A stretch of 5,066 nt of DNA from an uncultured Verrucomicrobia subdivision 3 bacterium (GCA_946480555.1 CAMLLE010000300.1:1-5066), one strand, 5' to 3'; shown: positions 1 to 4,985, counted from the stretch's first letter. Numbers and translations: made by a program. Notes: a model not told the origin generated them from the sequence alone.

Positions 1-2
1 CG

Positions 3-77
3 CTCTCCATGACGATGGCGTTGATCTGGAAAACCAAGGAAGTGATCCTGGAAAACGTCTTCGGCGGGCAGGCTTAG
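3..77 (+). CDS. C-terminal end of an unidentified protein (partial)
   Basis: The window opens inside a reading frame that runs from base 3 to a TAG at 75-77 and gives 24 residues ending in ENVFGGQA. Twenty of its 24 codons end in G or C, which resembles the clear genes nearby, and this is the main reason to prefer it over the other open frame in the same stretch. The visible tail is mixed hydrophobic and charged with no motif I can name, so no function is proposed. The start lies outside the window. It runs in the same direction as the BON-domain gene but is separated from it by about 220 bases containing a large inverted repeat, so co-transcription is doubtful. Confidence 0.5.
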   Translation, partial: LSMTMALIWKTKEVILENVFGGQA

Positions 78-133
78 GATCGTTGACAGCAGCGGTTCTG
101 CGTCGTTGGAAAATACTTCTCCGCGCGTTCGTC

Positions 134-215
134 TCGTTCTCGTTCTCGTCGTCGTCCTCGCTTCAAACGCGATGGGTTAGGACGAGGACGAGGAGGAGGA
201 CGAGAACGAGAACGA
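134..215. repeat. Long imperfect inverted repeat of CTCGTT / GAGAAC units
   Basis: The arm at 134-160 (TCGTTCTCGTTCTCG followed by TCG/TCC units) is the reverse complement of 189-215 with 25 of 27 positions matching, around a 28-nt loop. Each arm is itself built of short near-repeats (TCGTTC, TCGTCC or their complements), so several pairing registers are possible; for example 154-160 also matches 183-189. It fills most of the spacer upstream of the BON-domain gene and carries no T-run, so it is not a standard intrinsic terminator. It resembles simple CGAGAACGAG-type hairpins that I recall as dispersed intergenic repeats in Verrucomicrobiota and Planctomycetota; that link is from memory. Confidence 0.8.
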
Positions 216-284
216 TTCGAAGTCAGTGCGTCGGGTACAAAACCCCATGGAACCAAGCCCCCCTCAGATGAAGTGTGTTCACGA

Positions 285-291
285 AAGGAAT
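285..291 (+). promoter_or_regulatory. Ribosome binding site that fixes the BON-domain gene start at 297
   Basis: AAGGAA lies about seven bases upstream of ATG 297. It supports the 297 start over the in-frame GTG at 273, which would add eight residues ahead of the lipoprotein signal peptide and has no comparable site. Confidence 0.7.
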
Positions 292-296
292 GCACT

Positions 297-734
297 ATGC
301 GAAATCTTAAAAAGCTAGGATTGATTGGTGGAATGGGCGCGCTCATGGCTATCGCCACGCTGACCGGTTGCGAATCGAATCGTCATTCAGATCGCACGGC
401 TGGCCGCACGCTCGATGACAAGATGATCACCAGAGAAGTCCAGAAGGAACTCGATGGAGAACCGATCTACAAATTTGGTGACGTCGATGTGAAGACGTTC
501 GCCGGGGTGGTTCAGTTGAGCGGATTCGTCACCACGGAAGAGCAAAAGCGCCGCGCAGGAGACATCGCGCGTCAGGTTCAGGGCGTCTCCCAAGTTGTTA
601 ACAACATCACCTTGAAGCCCACCATGGGTACCGGGCTGAGCGCCACGGGCCGAACCAATAATCTGAACGATGCGGATCATCGAATCCCAGCCGGACAGAG
701 TGGACAGATGAACCAGAACGACGACAAAGACTAG
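297..734 (+). CDS. BON-domain lipoprotein
   Basis: This gene encodes a 145-residue exported lipoprotein. Residues 1-24 form a lipoprotein signal peptide: basic start (RNLKK), a hydrophobic Gly/Ala/Leu/Ile core and the lipobox LTGC with Cys25 as the lipidation site. Residues about 39-108 match one BON domain: an N-terminal helix (DDKMITREVQKEL), the strand VDVKTFAGVVQLSGFV with its typical G-V-V-x-L-x-G core, a helix with EEQKRRAGDIA, and the closing GVSQVVNNITLKP. BON domains (as in OsmY) are thought to bind phospholipid or attach to the envelope, often under osmotic or other stress. A Gly/Asn/Gln-rich tail of about 37 residues follows and is probably disordered. The ATG at 297 was chosen because of its ribosome binding site and signal peptide. 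An intrinsic terminator follows 26 bases after the stop, so it is likely monocistronic. The exact role is unknown. Confidence 0.9.
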   Translation: MRNLKKLGLIGGMGALMAIATLTGCESNRHSDRTAGRTLDDKMITREVQKELDGEPIYKFGDVDVKTFAGVVQLSGFVTTEEQKRRAGDIARQVQGVSQVVNNITLKPTMGTGLSATGRTNNLNDADHRIPAGQSGQMNQNDDKD

Positions 735-759
735 ACGGCTCGAACATTTGATCAGACGA

Positions 760-791
760 CGCGCGGAGCCATCCTCCGCGCGTTTGACTTT
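760..791 (+). terminator. Intrinsic terminator after the BON-domain gene
   Basis: CGCGCGGAG (760-768) pairs perfectly with CTCCGCGCG (774-782) around a 5-nt loop and is followed by TTTGACTTT (783-791). It begins 26 bases after the stop at 734. The T-tract is interrupted, but the stem is strong and the position is right. Confidence 0.75.
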
Positions 792-866
792 GGGGACATC
801 CTTCGCCAGTGCAACGCGAAATCCAACTCGACGGACAAACCGCTCGACCAACCCATTCCGGCTGAC

Positions 867-893
867 ACTTCGCGACCTTCGCGGCCTTCGCGT
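867..893. repeat. Short tandem repeat, CTTCGCG at 9-nt period
   Basis: CTTCGCG occurs at 868-874, 877-883 and 886-892, exactly nine bases apart, in a spacer with no gene. Similar strings of the CTTCGCG-NN type recur between genes in many bacterial genomes; that is a recollection, not something this window can prove. Confidence 0.6.
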
Positions 894-973
894 GAGGTGC
901 GTTGCCGTAGTCATCTGAAAAGATCGCGGTGATGACACGCTCGGATCGGCCGTTCGCGTTCCGTTCCACGTGC

Positions 974-1002
974 TTGACCCCGCGGGGCGGCGTGTCTATT
1001 AC
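974..1002 (+). promoter_or_regulatory. Candidate sigma-70-type promoter for the FmdB-family gene
   Basis: TTGACC (974-979, five of six to TTGACA) is separated by exactly 17 bases from TATTAC (997-1002, four of six to TATAAT). Transcription would be expected to start near 1008-1010, only three to five bases ahead of ATG 1013. This fits the lack of any Shine-Dalgarno sequence before that start. A perfect 10-bp palindrome, CCCCGCGGGG (978-987), overlaps the -35 end and the spacer and could be an operator or chance. Confidence 0.5.
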
Positions 1003-1012
1003 ATCTGCGACT

Positions 1013-1354
1013 ATGCCAACATACGAATACGTTTGCTCGAAGTGCGGGCATGAGTTCGAGAAATTTCAAAGCATGGCGGCCAAGCCGCTCGCGGTTTGTC
1101 CCGAGGATTTGTGCGCCCAGAAAAAATGGGGCAAGGGCAAGGTCAGTAAAAAGATCAGCGCAGGGGCCGGCCTCATTTTCAAAGGCAGCGGATTCTACAT
1201 CACGGATTATCGCAGCGAAGGCTACAAGGAGGCAGCCAAGAAAGAGGCCGCCACAACCAAGCCCGCGGGCGAATCCAGCGCCAAGCCCGCTGAATCGAAA
1301 CCCGTGGCCAAGACGGAAGCGAAGGTCAAATCGACGAAGGCCAAGGCGGACTGA
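1013..1354 (+). CDS. FmdB-family zinc-ribbon protein
   Basis: The 113-residue product begins MPTYEYVCSKCGHEFEKFQS, the hallmark start of the FmdB/CxxC_CxxC_SSSS small zinc-ribbon family. Cys8-x2-Cys11 forms the first zinc knuckle; Cys29 and Cys34 (CPEDLC) form the second with four residues between them, where most members have two. The family signature continues with GAGLIFKGSGFYITDYRS (51-68). Residues about 75-113 are a Lys/Ala/Pro-rich, probably disordered tail. The family takes its name from a formamidase-operon regulatory protein, but for most members the function is not established; nucleic-acid binding or a regulatory role is a guess. The ATG at 1013 was chosen because the family begins at MPxYEY; an in-frame ATG at 929 would add 28 unrelated residues. 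No Shine-Dalgarno is visible, and the promoter lies almost at the start. Confidence 0.9.
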   Translation: MPTYEYVCSKCGHEFEKFQSMAAKPLAVCPEDLCAQKKWGKGKVSKKISAGAGLIFKGSGFYITDYRSEGYKEAAKKEAATTKPAGESSAKPAESKPVAKTEAKVKSTKAKAD

Positions 1355-1365
1355 CGCGGCGGTTT

Positions 1366-1404
1366 GAACACTCAACAATGAACATTCAACTCTCAACCTT
1401 CAAC
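1366..1404 (+). repeat. Heptad repeat element, copy 1 (YTCAACN units)
   Basis: This stretch is built of seven-base units: CTCAACA, ATGAACA, TTCAACT, CTCAACC, TTCAAC. It matches the reverse complement of 4781-4819 at 32 of 39 positions without gaps, with five of the seven differences spaced 5-8 bases apart and the last two at the end. It lies in the 92-base spacer between the FmdB-family gene and the exported pseudo-peptidase. Confidence 0.75.
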
Positions 1405-1424
1405 CGAAGTTCAGAGTTGAATGT
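1382..1424. repeat. Perfect 12-bp inverted repeat with nested inner stem
   Basis: ACATTCAACTCT (1382-1393) pairs perfectly with AGAGTTGAATGT (1413-1424). Inside the 19-nt loop CTTC (1398-1401) pairs with GAAG (1406-1409). The left arm is part of the heptad repeat. It ends 22 bases before ATG 1447 and has no T-run, so it may be a transcript-stabilising or attenuating hairpin rather than a terminator. Confidence 0.7.
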
Positions 1425-1446
1425 CGAAGGCTGATTGTTCTCCGGT

Positions 1447-2823
1447 ATGACAGGAACACGCGATTTGAATTGGCGGAGACCTTCGACGGCAGAATTCCTG
1501 GCTGTTTTCCTGGCGCTCACGGTGATGGGGGCCTCGGCGCAACTGCGACCGGTTGCGCAGCCGGTCCGGAGCGTCAGCGGTTTGTTCATCGCGTATCCGA
1601 CCGCCTCGGGATTCACCTCGCGCTTTTATCGCGGCGATCAGAATTCCATTCCAACCGATCCCGCGGTGCTGGCGATTTCGGCCGAGCGAATCAAGAACAC
1701 ATTATGGCGGCAGCTTGAAATAGAAGGCGATCCAGTGGGCCGCATCCACCTGCGCGTCCGGCCGGCGCGAGTTCCCAGCGAACAACCCACCATTAATGTC
1801 ACTCGCGCCCTGACGGGCTGGGCGTATCGCGTCGATATTCCCGATTCGATTTCCACGGCAGGATTTGCCAACACTGTAATTCACGCGTGCCTGCTGGAAT
1901 TTGCGAATCGCCAGGCAACCGGACGAACTGCGGAACTCCCGTTGTGGCTCGCAGAAGGCATCACGCAGGATTTGCTCGCGACGGAGAATCTCGCGAAGCT
2001 CATCCCGCCGCCCACAGCCAAGGCTGAAGGCATGCTCCTGAGCCGCGTCATCTCAGATCAACGTCGCCAGAATCCACTCGCGCACGCCCACAGGGTCCTG
2101 CAAAGCCGCGCACCGCTCACGTTTGAGGAGCTCAGCTGGCCCGCGGCGGACCAACTGGCGGACGGACAAATCGACGCCTTCCGCAGCAGCGCGCAGTTGC
2201 TGGTTCACCGGCTGCTGGAGTTGAACCAGGGCAAAACCTGCCTCCGCGGAACGTTGGAGAACTTGCCGCATCACATGAACTGGCAGTTCGCTTTTCTGGC
2301 TGGGTTTGCCCCGCATTTCAAAACGCAGCTCGACATCGAAAAATGGTGGGCGTTGCAGCTGGTGCAATTCACCGGCCGCGACCTCACGCAAGCGCTGCCG
2401 TTGGAAGCCAGCTGGGATCGATTGAACGAAATCATCCAGGCGCCGGTGGAAGTACGATCAAACCCGCGTGAGCTGCCGCGCCGCTCCGAAGTTTCGCTGC
2501 AGACGATCATTCGCGATTGGGACGGCCTCAGTCAGCGGAGCGCGCTTCAGCGGAAGTTGCGCGAACTGGAACTGCTCCGCCTGCAGGTCGCGCCGGAATT
2601 GGTGGGAATCGTCGATGAATACCGTTCGTCGCTGAACGATTACCTGAACGACCAGAACTTTTCCCGCCGTTGGTTTGGACTGCGCAAACAGGCAGGGCCG
2701 ATTCGAAATCGCACTGCGGATAACGCCATTCGCCAGTTGAACTCTCTCGACGCCCGGCGCATGGCTTTGAAACTGGCCGAACCGCAACTTCCCGCAGCGG
2801 CGGTTTCGGCGAAGCTGCCTTGA
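1447..2823 (+). CDS. Exported protein with degenerate gluzincin (peptidase MA-like) motif
   Basis: The 458-residue product has a signal peptide: basic start (RDLNWRR), hydrophobic core FLAVFLALTVMG and a cleavage site after ASA at residue 31. Residues about 140-175 look like the zinc site of gluzincin peptidases: a helix with TVIHACLLEFANRQ, then LPLWLAEGITQDLLA. In active enzymes this reads HExxH followed by a Glu in W-L-x-E-G about 23 residues after the first His. Here His146 and Glu170 are kept at that spacing (24), but the catalytic Glu is Ala147 and the second His is Leu150 within HACLLE. It therefore probably does not cut peptides. The second half is helical and charged, with no domain I recognise. 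ATG 1447 was chosen over the TTG at 1435; neither has a good ribosome binding site. It stands alone on its strand, and its substrate or partner is unknown. Confidence 0.8.
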   Translation: MTGTRDLNWRRPSTAEFLAVFLALTVMGASAQLRPVAQPVRSVSGLFIAYPTASGFTSRFYRGDQNSIPTDPAVLAISAERIKNTLWRQLEIEGDPVGRIHLRVRPARVPSEQPTINVTRALTGWAYRVDIPDSISTAGFANTVIHACLLEFANRQATGRTAELPLWLAEGITQDLLATENLAKLIPPPTAKAEGMLLSRVISDQRRQNPLAHAHRVLQSRAPLTFEELSWPAADQLADGQIDAFRSSAQLLVHRLLELNQGKTCLRGTLENLPHHMNWQFAFLAGFAPHFKTQLDIEKWWALQLVQFTGRDLTQALPLEASWDRLNEIIQAPVEVRSNPRELPRRSEVSLQTIIRDWDGLSQRSALQRKLRELELLRLQVAPELVGIVDEYRSSLNDYLNDQNFSRRWFGLRKQAGPIRNRTADNAIRQLNSLDARRMALKLAEPQLPAAAVSAKLP

Positions 2824-2916
2824 AGGGAGTTCCGAGGTTCGGATCTGCGAGGCTTCAGCGGGCAAGTTTCCGAAGCGCACCGGAACTTCACCGAGTCGGT
2901 GGGTGCGCAAAAAAAC

Positions 2917-2952
2917 CGCGCCGGCCATGCACAACCAGACACGGCCGGCGCG
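2917..2952 (-). terminator. Strong intrinsic terminator for the minus-strand small gene
   Basis: CGCGCCGGCC (2917-2926) pairs perfectly with GGCCGGCGCG (2943-2952) around a 16-nt loop. Read on the minus strand, the stem is followed after two bases by seven T (the A-run at 2909-2915). It begins seven bases after the stop codon of the 52-residue frame at 2960-3118. No T-run follows on the plus strand, so it acts on leftward transcription only. Confidence 0.85.
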
Positions 2953-2959
2953 AGCGTCA

Positions 2960-3118
2960 TCACGCTTCATCCCCCCAATCCACGAGCCGGATGTACTCCT
3001 TCACCTTCCGGCGTTCATAACGATGCTTCTGCTCTTTCAGCGGCCGATCCGCCGCGTGCGGAAATGGGTGTTGCGCGGTGCGAATGGTTTCCGCAATCAG
3101 GCTTGGCGACTTTCTCAT
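2960..3118 (-). CDS. Small basic protein of 52 residues, unrecognised
   Basis: The minus strand carries an uninterrupted frame from ATG (3116-3118) to TGA (2960-2962). The product starts MRKSPSLIAETIRTAQ, continues through HPFPHAADRPLKEQKHRYE and ends in LVDWGDEA. Residues 25-45 are dense in Lys, Arg and His with aromatic residues, and the last residues are acidic. I count 12 Lys/Arg against 8 Asp/Glu. No signal peptide or membrane segment is seen, so it is probably cytoplasmic and might bind nucleic acid or another protein; that is only a guess. The case for a real gene is the strong terminator immediately downstream on the same strand, and about two thirds of codons ending in G or C. A weak GGA lies six to seven bases before the start, and a TGCTAAAAA sequence (3138-3146) could serve as an extended -10. 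Confidence 0.6.
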   Translation of the reverse strand: MRKSPSLIAETIRTAQHPFPHAADRPLKEQKHRYERRKVKEYIRLVDWGDEA

Positions 3119-3419
3119 AGGCATTCCATTGGTTTATTTTTTAGCAACGCAACCCTCTGTCGCATCAGCGATGCCAGCGCGAAACGGTCGATGGAAGTGT
3201 GTTGAAGGTGAGTGGCAGCGTCGCGCAATTGACGTTTTCCGAGGAAGAATGGCTTCAATCCCTTCGCCTTGGAAGGACTTCACGATTCCAGTGAATTCCA
3301 ATCACTGAGCCGTTTTGAACAGCATGCCCGATCTGCAACGTCACGATGAAGCAACGCAAGGGCACAGGGCCTCAGAGCGCAACCAAAGTGGTCACCATCC
3401 TGGTAGAATCGGTTTCAAA
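3119..3419. other. Intergenic stretch with no supported gene
   Basis: I find no convincing gene here. The open frames that cross it have no start signal and unnatural composition. The first 30 bases, with an A/T-rich run at 3133-3143, may hold the promoter of the small minus-strand gene. Confidence 0.5.
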
Positions 3420-3423
3420 CGCG

Positions 3424-3626
3424 AGCTGTAGCGGCGCTCTGTGAGCACCGCTCCGCAGGTTCCAATGTCCTCGGACATGAACCATCGATGAGATGAAATG
3501 GTTTCCGGGCAGAGAGATTCGGAGGAACGTGAAGACGCGCAGCCGATCAAAACTGTTGGGGCGGAGCCGTTGGCCCGCCCCATTCGCAACTGGACTGTTC
3601 CCGCGTTTTAGACAGAACGCTGAACG
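3424..3626. repeat. Putative dispersed repeat element with several hairpins
   Basis: Starting at AGCTGTAGCGG (3424-3434), this stretch contains a chain of inverted repeats: 3430-3439 with 3443-3452 (9 of 10 bp, 3-nt loop), ATGTCC/GGACAT (3465-3478), AACCAT/ATGGTT (3480-3503) and a GC-rich hairpin at 3557-3582. No gene-like frame fits it. Its wording, including AGCTGTAGCGGCG and ATGAACCATCGATGAGA, recalls intergenic elements I associate with verrucomicrobial genomes. Only one copy is present in this window, so repeat status is inferred. Confidence 0.4.
3557..3582 (-). terminator. GC-rich hairpin downstream of the PRC-barrel gene, possible weak terminator
   Basis: GGGGCGG (3558-3564) and GCC (3566-3568) pair with GGC (3572-3574) and CCGCCCC (3575-3581), with a single bulged A and a GTT loop. 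On the minus strand it lies 46 bases after the stop of the PRC-barrel gene and is followed a few bases later by TTTT (AACAGTTTTG). The T-run is short and offset, so termination is possible but not assured; it may simply be part of the surrounding repeat. Confidence 0.4.
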
Positions 3627-3627
3627 G

Positions 3628-4560
3628 TTATCGATTCGATCCGCTGCCGCGCAGACTGTCACTGCCGGTGCTGGAACCGGAGGGCAAATCCGAACCGCCG
3701 GTGGAACCGCTGGATGAGGTGTCCGCCGAAACGCCGTAGTAGGAATTCACGCGCTGGCTCCAGCCGGATTGTCCGATCTCGGACCAACTGCCTCGATTCA
3801 ACGAAGGCGCTGCCTGCAGTTTGCTGCTGTCCACACTCAACGTGTAACTCTGCTGGCCGCCCAGGCTCGTTGCGGAGCTGGTCGGGCCACCGGCGCTGCT
3901 GCCCATGCTGGAGCTTGTACCAGCTTGCAGGAGAGACCACGGCACGGGCACCAGTTTGCCAGACGACAGGGAGGTGCCGCTTGAGCTCGATGACCCGTAG
4001 GTTGTCGATGTCTGCGGAACGGTGCCGCCTTGCTCGTAAGAGGTTCCCTGGTTCATGCCCTGGCCTGTGCCTTGATTCTGTGTGTGCGCTCCGGAGGAGC
4101 CGTCGTTCGCCTTGACGCTGCTGGACGAACCCGAATTTATGCCGGAACTCGAGGTGGGTCCGCCGCGGCTGCTTGAAAGCGAAATCACCGCGAATTCGAT
4201 CCGGCCGGAGGTTGGATTCAGAATCACGTCTTCAATGCTGCCGATGCTTTGACCGGACGTGTCCTTCACTTGCGAGCCCATGAGCTTGCTGCCGCGAATC
4301 GCCTGCGAAGTGCTGCCATGACTGCGGCCAGTGGCGGTGAGGTCGCTGCTGGCGCTGGAATCGCCACTCAGTGAACCCGATGACGATCCCGACAAGCTCG
4401 AATCCGAGCCGGAGCTGCCAGAGGCGGATCCGGACGAAGACTGGCTCGAACTTGAATCAGAAGAACCGCTTGAGCCCCCGGGCGATTCCGCATGAGCTGC
4501 GGTGGCGAGACCCGCGGCGGCCAGACAGGCGAACGTGCATTGGACGAATGATTTTTTCAT
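3628..4560 (-). CDS. Exported PRC-barrel protein with Ser/Gly-rich insertions
   Basis: The 310-residue product has a signal peptide (MKKSFVQCTFACLAAAGLATAAHA, cleavage after residue 24), then a Ser/Gly/Asp-rich stretch (25-80). The PRC-barrel core begins at about residue 87 with RGSKLMGSQVKDTSGQSIGSI and continues through EDVILNPTSGRIEFAVISL to residue 128. It resumes at KLVPVPWSLLQ (202-212) and SYTLSVDSSKLQAAP (238-252), and ends in a Trp/Tyr-rich segment (W259, W267, YYG) typical of exported PRC-barrel proteins. Between these strands sit low-complexity inserts of roughly 73 and 25 residues rich in Ser, Gly, Gln and Thr; the C-terminus (281-310) is similar. PRC barrels usually mediate protein or RNA contacts; here an envelope or stress-related role is inferred. 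ATG 4560 fits the signal peptide, but no clear Shine-Dalgarno precedes it. It is transcribed alone, divergently from the exonuclease gene. Confidence 0.85.
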   Translation of the reverse strand: MKKSFVQCTFACLAAAGLATAAHAESPGGSSGSSDSSSSQSSSGSASGSSGSDSSLSGSSSGSLSGDSSASSDLTATGRSHGSTSQAIRGSKLMGSQVKDTSGQSIGSIEDVILNPTSGRIEFAVISLSSSRGGPTSSSGINSGSSSSVKANDGSSGAHTQNQGTGQGMNQGTSYEQGGTVPQTSTTYGSSSSSGTSLSSGKLVPVPWSLLQAGTSSSMGSSAGGPTSSATSLGGQQSYTLSVDSSKLQAAPSLNRGSWSEIGQSGWSQRVNSYYGVSADTSSSGSTGGSDLPSGSSTGSDSLRGSGSNR

Positions 4561-4657
4561 AGTGCTTACTGGTTTGTTAAAAGAACGTCGTTTACGTGGA
4601 GTGGGAACTTTTCACGCTGCACCGTAGGCTTCGACTGAACCGAGTCCAAATGGGGAT

Positions 4658-4757
4658 GTGACCCGGGGTGAATGACAGCAGCAGTGCTTTCCGAAGTGAG
4701 ATTCGCGAGACGGAACGAAAATTACCGGGTCACGTTTCTTCCGCGCTTTCAGCGCGG
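4658..4757. repeat. Nested inverted repeats, possible structured element
   Basis: GTGACCCGG (4658-4666) is the perfect reverse complement of CCGGGTCAC (4725-4733), 58 bases apart. Inside, TTCCG (4689-4693) pairs with CGGAA (4711-4715). Immediately after, CCGCGCT (4741-4747) pairs with AGCGCGG (4751-4757) around a TTC loop. No gene overlaps it. It could be a structured transcript, a small repeat with inverted ends, or chance. Confidence 0.45.
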
Positions 4758-4780
4758 GGTTGCCTAAGCCACACCCCCAT

Positions 4781-4819
4781 CCTGAATGTTGAGCGTTGAA
4801 CGTTCGTTGTTGAATGTTC
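4781..4819 (-). repeat. Heptad repeat element, copy 2, in reverse orientation
   Basis: Read on the minus strand this is GAACATTCAACAACGAACG followed by TTCAACG, CTCAACA and TTCAGG. It matches 1366-1404 at 32 of 39 positions without gaps. The differences fall mostly at the variable position of the seven-base unit. Confidence 0.75.
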
Positions 4820-4827
4820 CCATTCTG

Positions 4828-4879
4828 GGTTCGTGGGCGGCTTCGACCTCCACCCAGGACGGGATCGAAGCCGCGAACC
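4828..4879. repeat. Long inverted repeat upstream of the exonuclease gene
   Basis: GCGGCTTCGA (4837-4846) pairs perfectly with TCGAAGCCGC (4865-4874), and the flanking GGTTC (4828-4832) pairs with GAACC (4875-4879); four unpaired bases lie on the left side and the loop is 18 nt. It follows the heptad element directly, and the two may form one dispersed repeat unit (about 4781-4940). No T-run follows on the plus strand. Confidence 0.7.
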
Positions 4880-4948
4880 TGACAGGGACGGCGCGCTGCG
4901 ACGACCCCAACCACATCAGGTTCATGGAGAGAATTGCTCCCAGAGCCA

Positions 4949-4977
4949 TTGAAACAAGCTGCCCGCATCACTACGAT
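4949..4977 (+). promoter_or_regulatory. Candidate sigma-70-type promoter for exodeoxyribonuclease III
   Basis: TTGAAA (4949-4954, five of six to TTGACA) is followed after exactly 17 bases by TACGAT (4972-4977, four of six to TATAAT). Transcription would start near 4983-4986, at or within three bases of the GTG start, giving an almost leaderless mRNA. This agrees with the missing Shine-Dalgarno. Confidence 0.5.
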
Positions 4978-4985
4978 CACGCGCG

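Noticed and set aside
134..215. CRISPR-like or tandem array reading of the CTCGTT/GAGAAC region
   Set aside because: The units are a few bases long, lie in two complementary arms, and have no spacers of regular length.
387..938. Minus-strand open frame of 183 residues
   Set aside because: It is antisense to the BON-domain gene and its terminator; the composition is Arg/Ser-rich, as expected of an antisense shadow.
929..1012. Upstream in-frame ATG extending the FmdB-family protein by 28 residues
   Set aside because: Family members begin at MPxYEY, and the predicted promoter lies inside the would-be extension.
2889..2901. Short palindrome CACCGAGTCGGTG as a terminator for the gene ending at 2823
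   Set aside because: The stem is only six pairs with a one-base centre, and no T-run follows on the plus strand.
2458..2970. Minus-strand open frame of 170 residues overlapping the end of the exported pseudo-peptidase gene
   Set aside because: It is antisense to a gene with a convincing signal peptide and motif, and would read straight through the terminator at 2917-2952.
2903..3205. Plus-strand open frame of about 100 residues
   Set aside because: It runs antisense through the strong minus-strand terminator and the 52-residue gene, starts at GTG without a ribosome binding site, and its product has no family features.
3078..3308. Plus-strand open frame with a hydrophobic stretch resembling a signal peptide
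   Set aside because: It starts at GTG inside the antisense of the 52-residue gene, without a ribosome binding site, and the rest has no recognisable domain.
3372..3662. Minus-strand open frame of 96 residues between the repeat region and the PRC-barrel gene
   Set aside because: It lies in the hairpin-rich repeat and overlaps the end of the PRC-barrel gene in another frame; no start signal or domain is visible.
4612..4980. Minus-strand open frame of 122 residues upstream of the exonuclease gene
   Set aside because: It crosses the heptad repeat, two inverted repeats and the promoter of the exonuclease gene; such frames are typical by-products of repeats.
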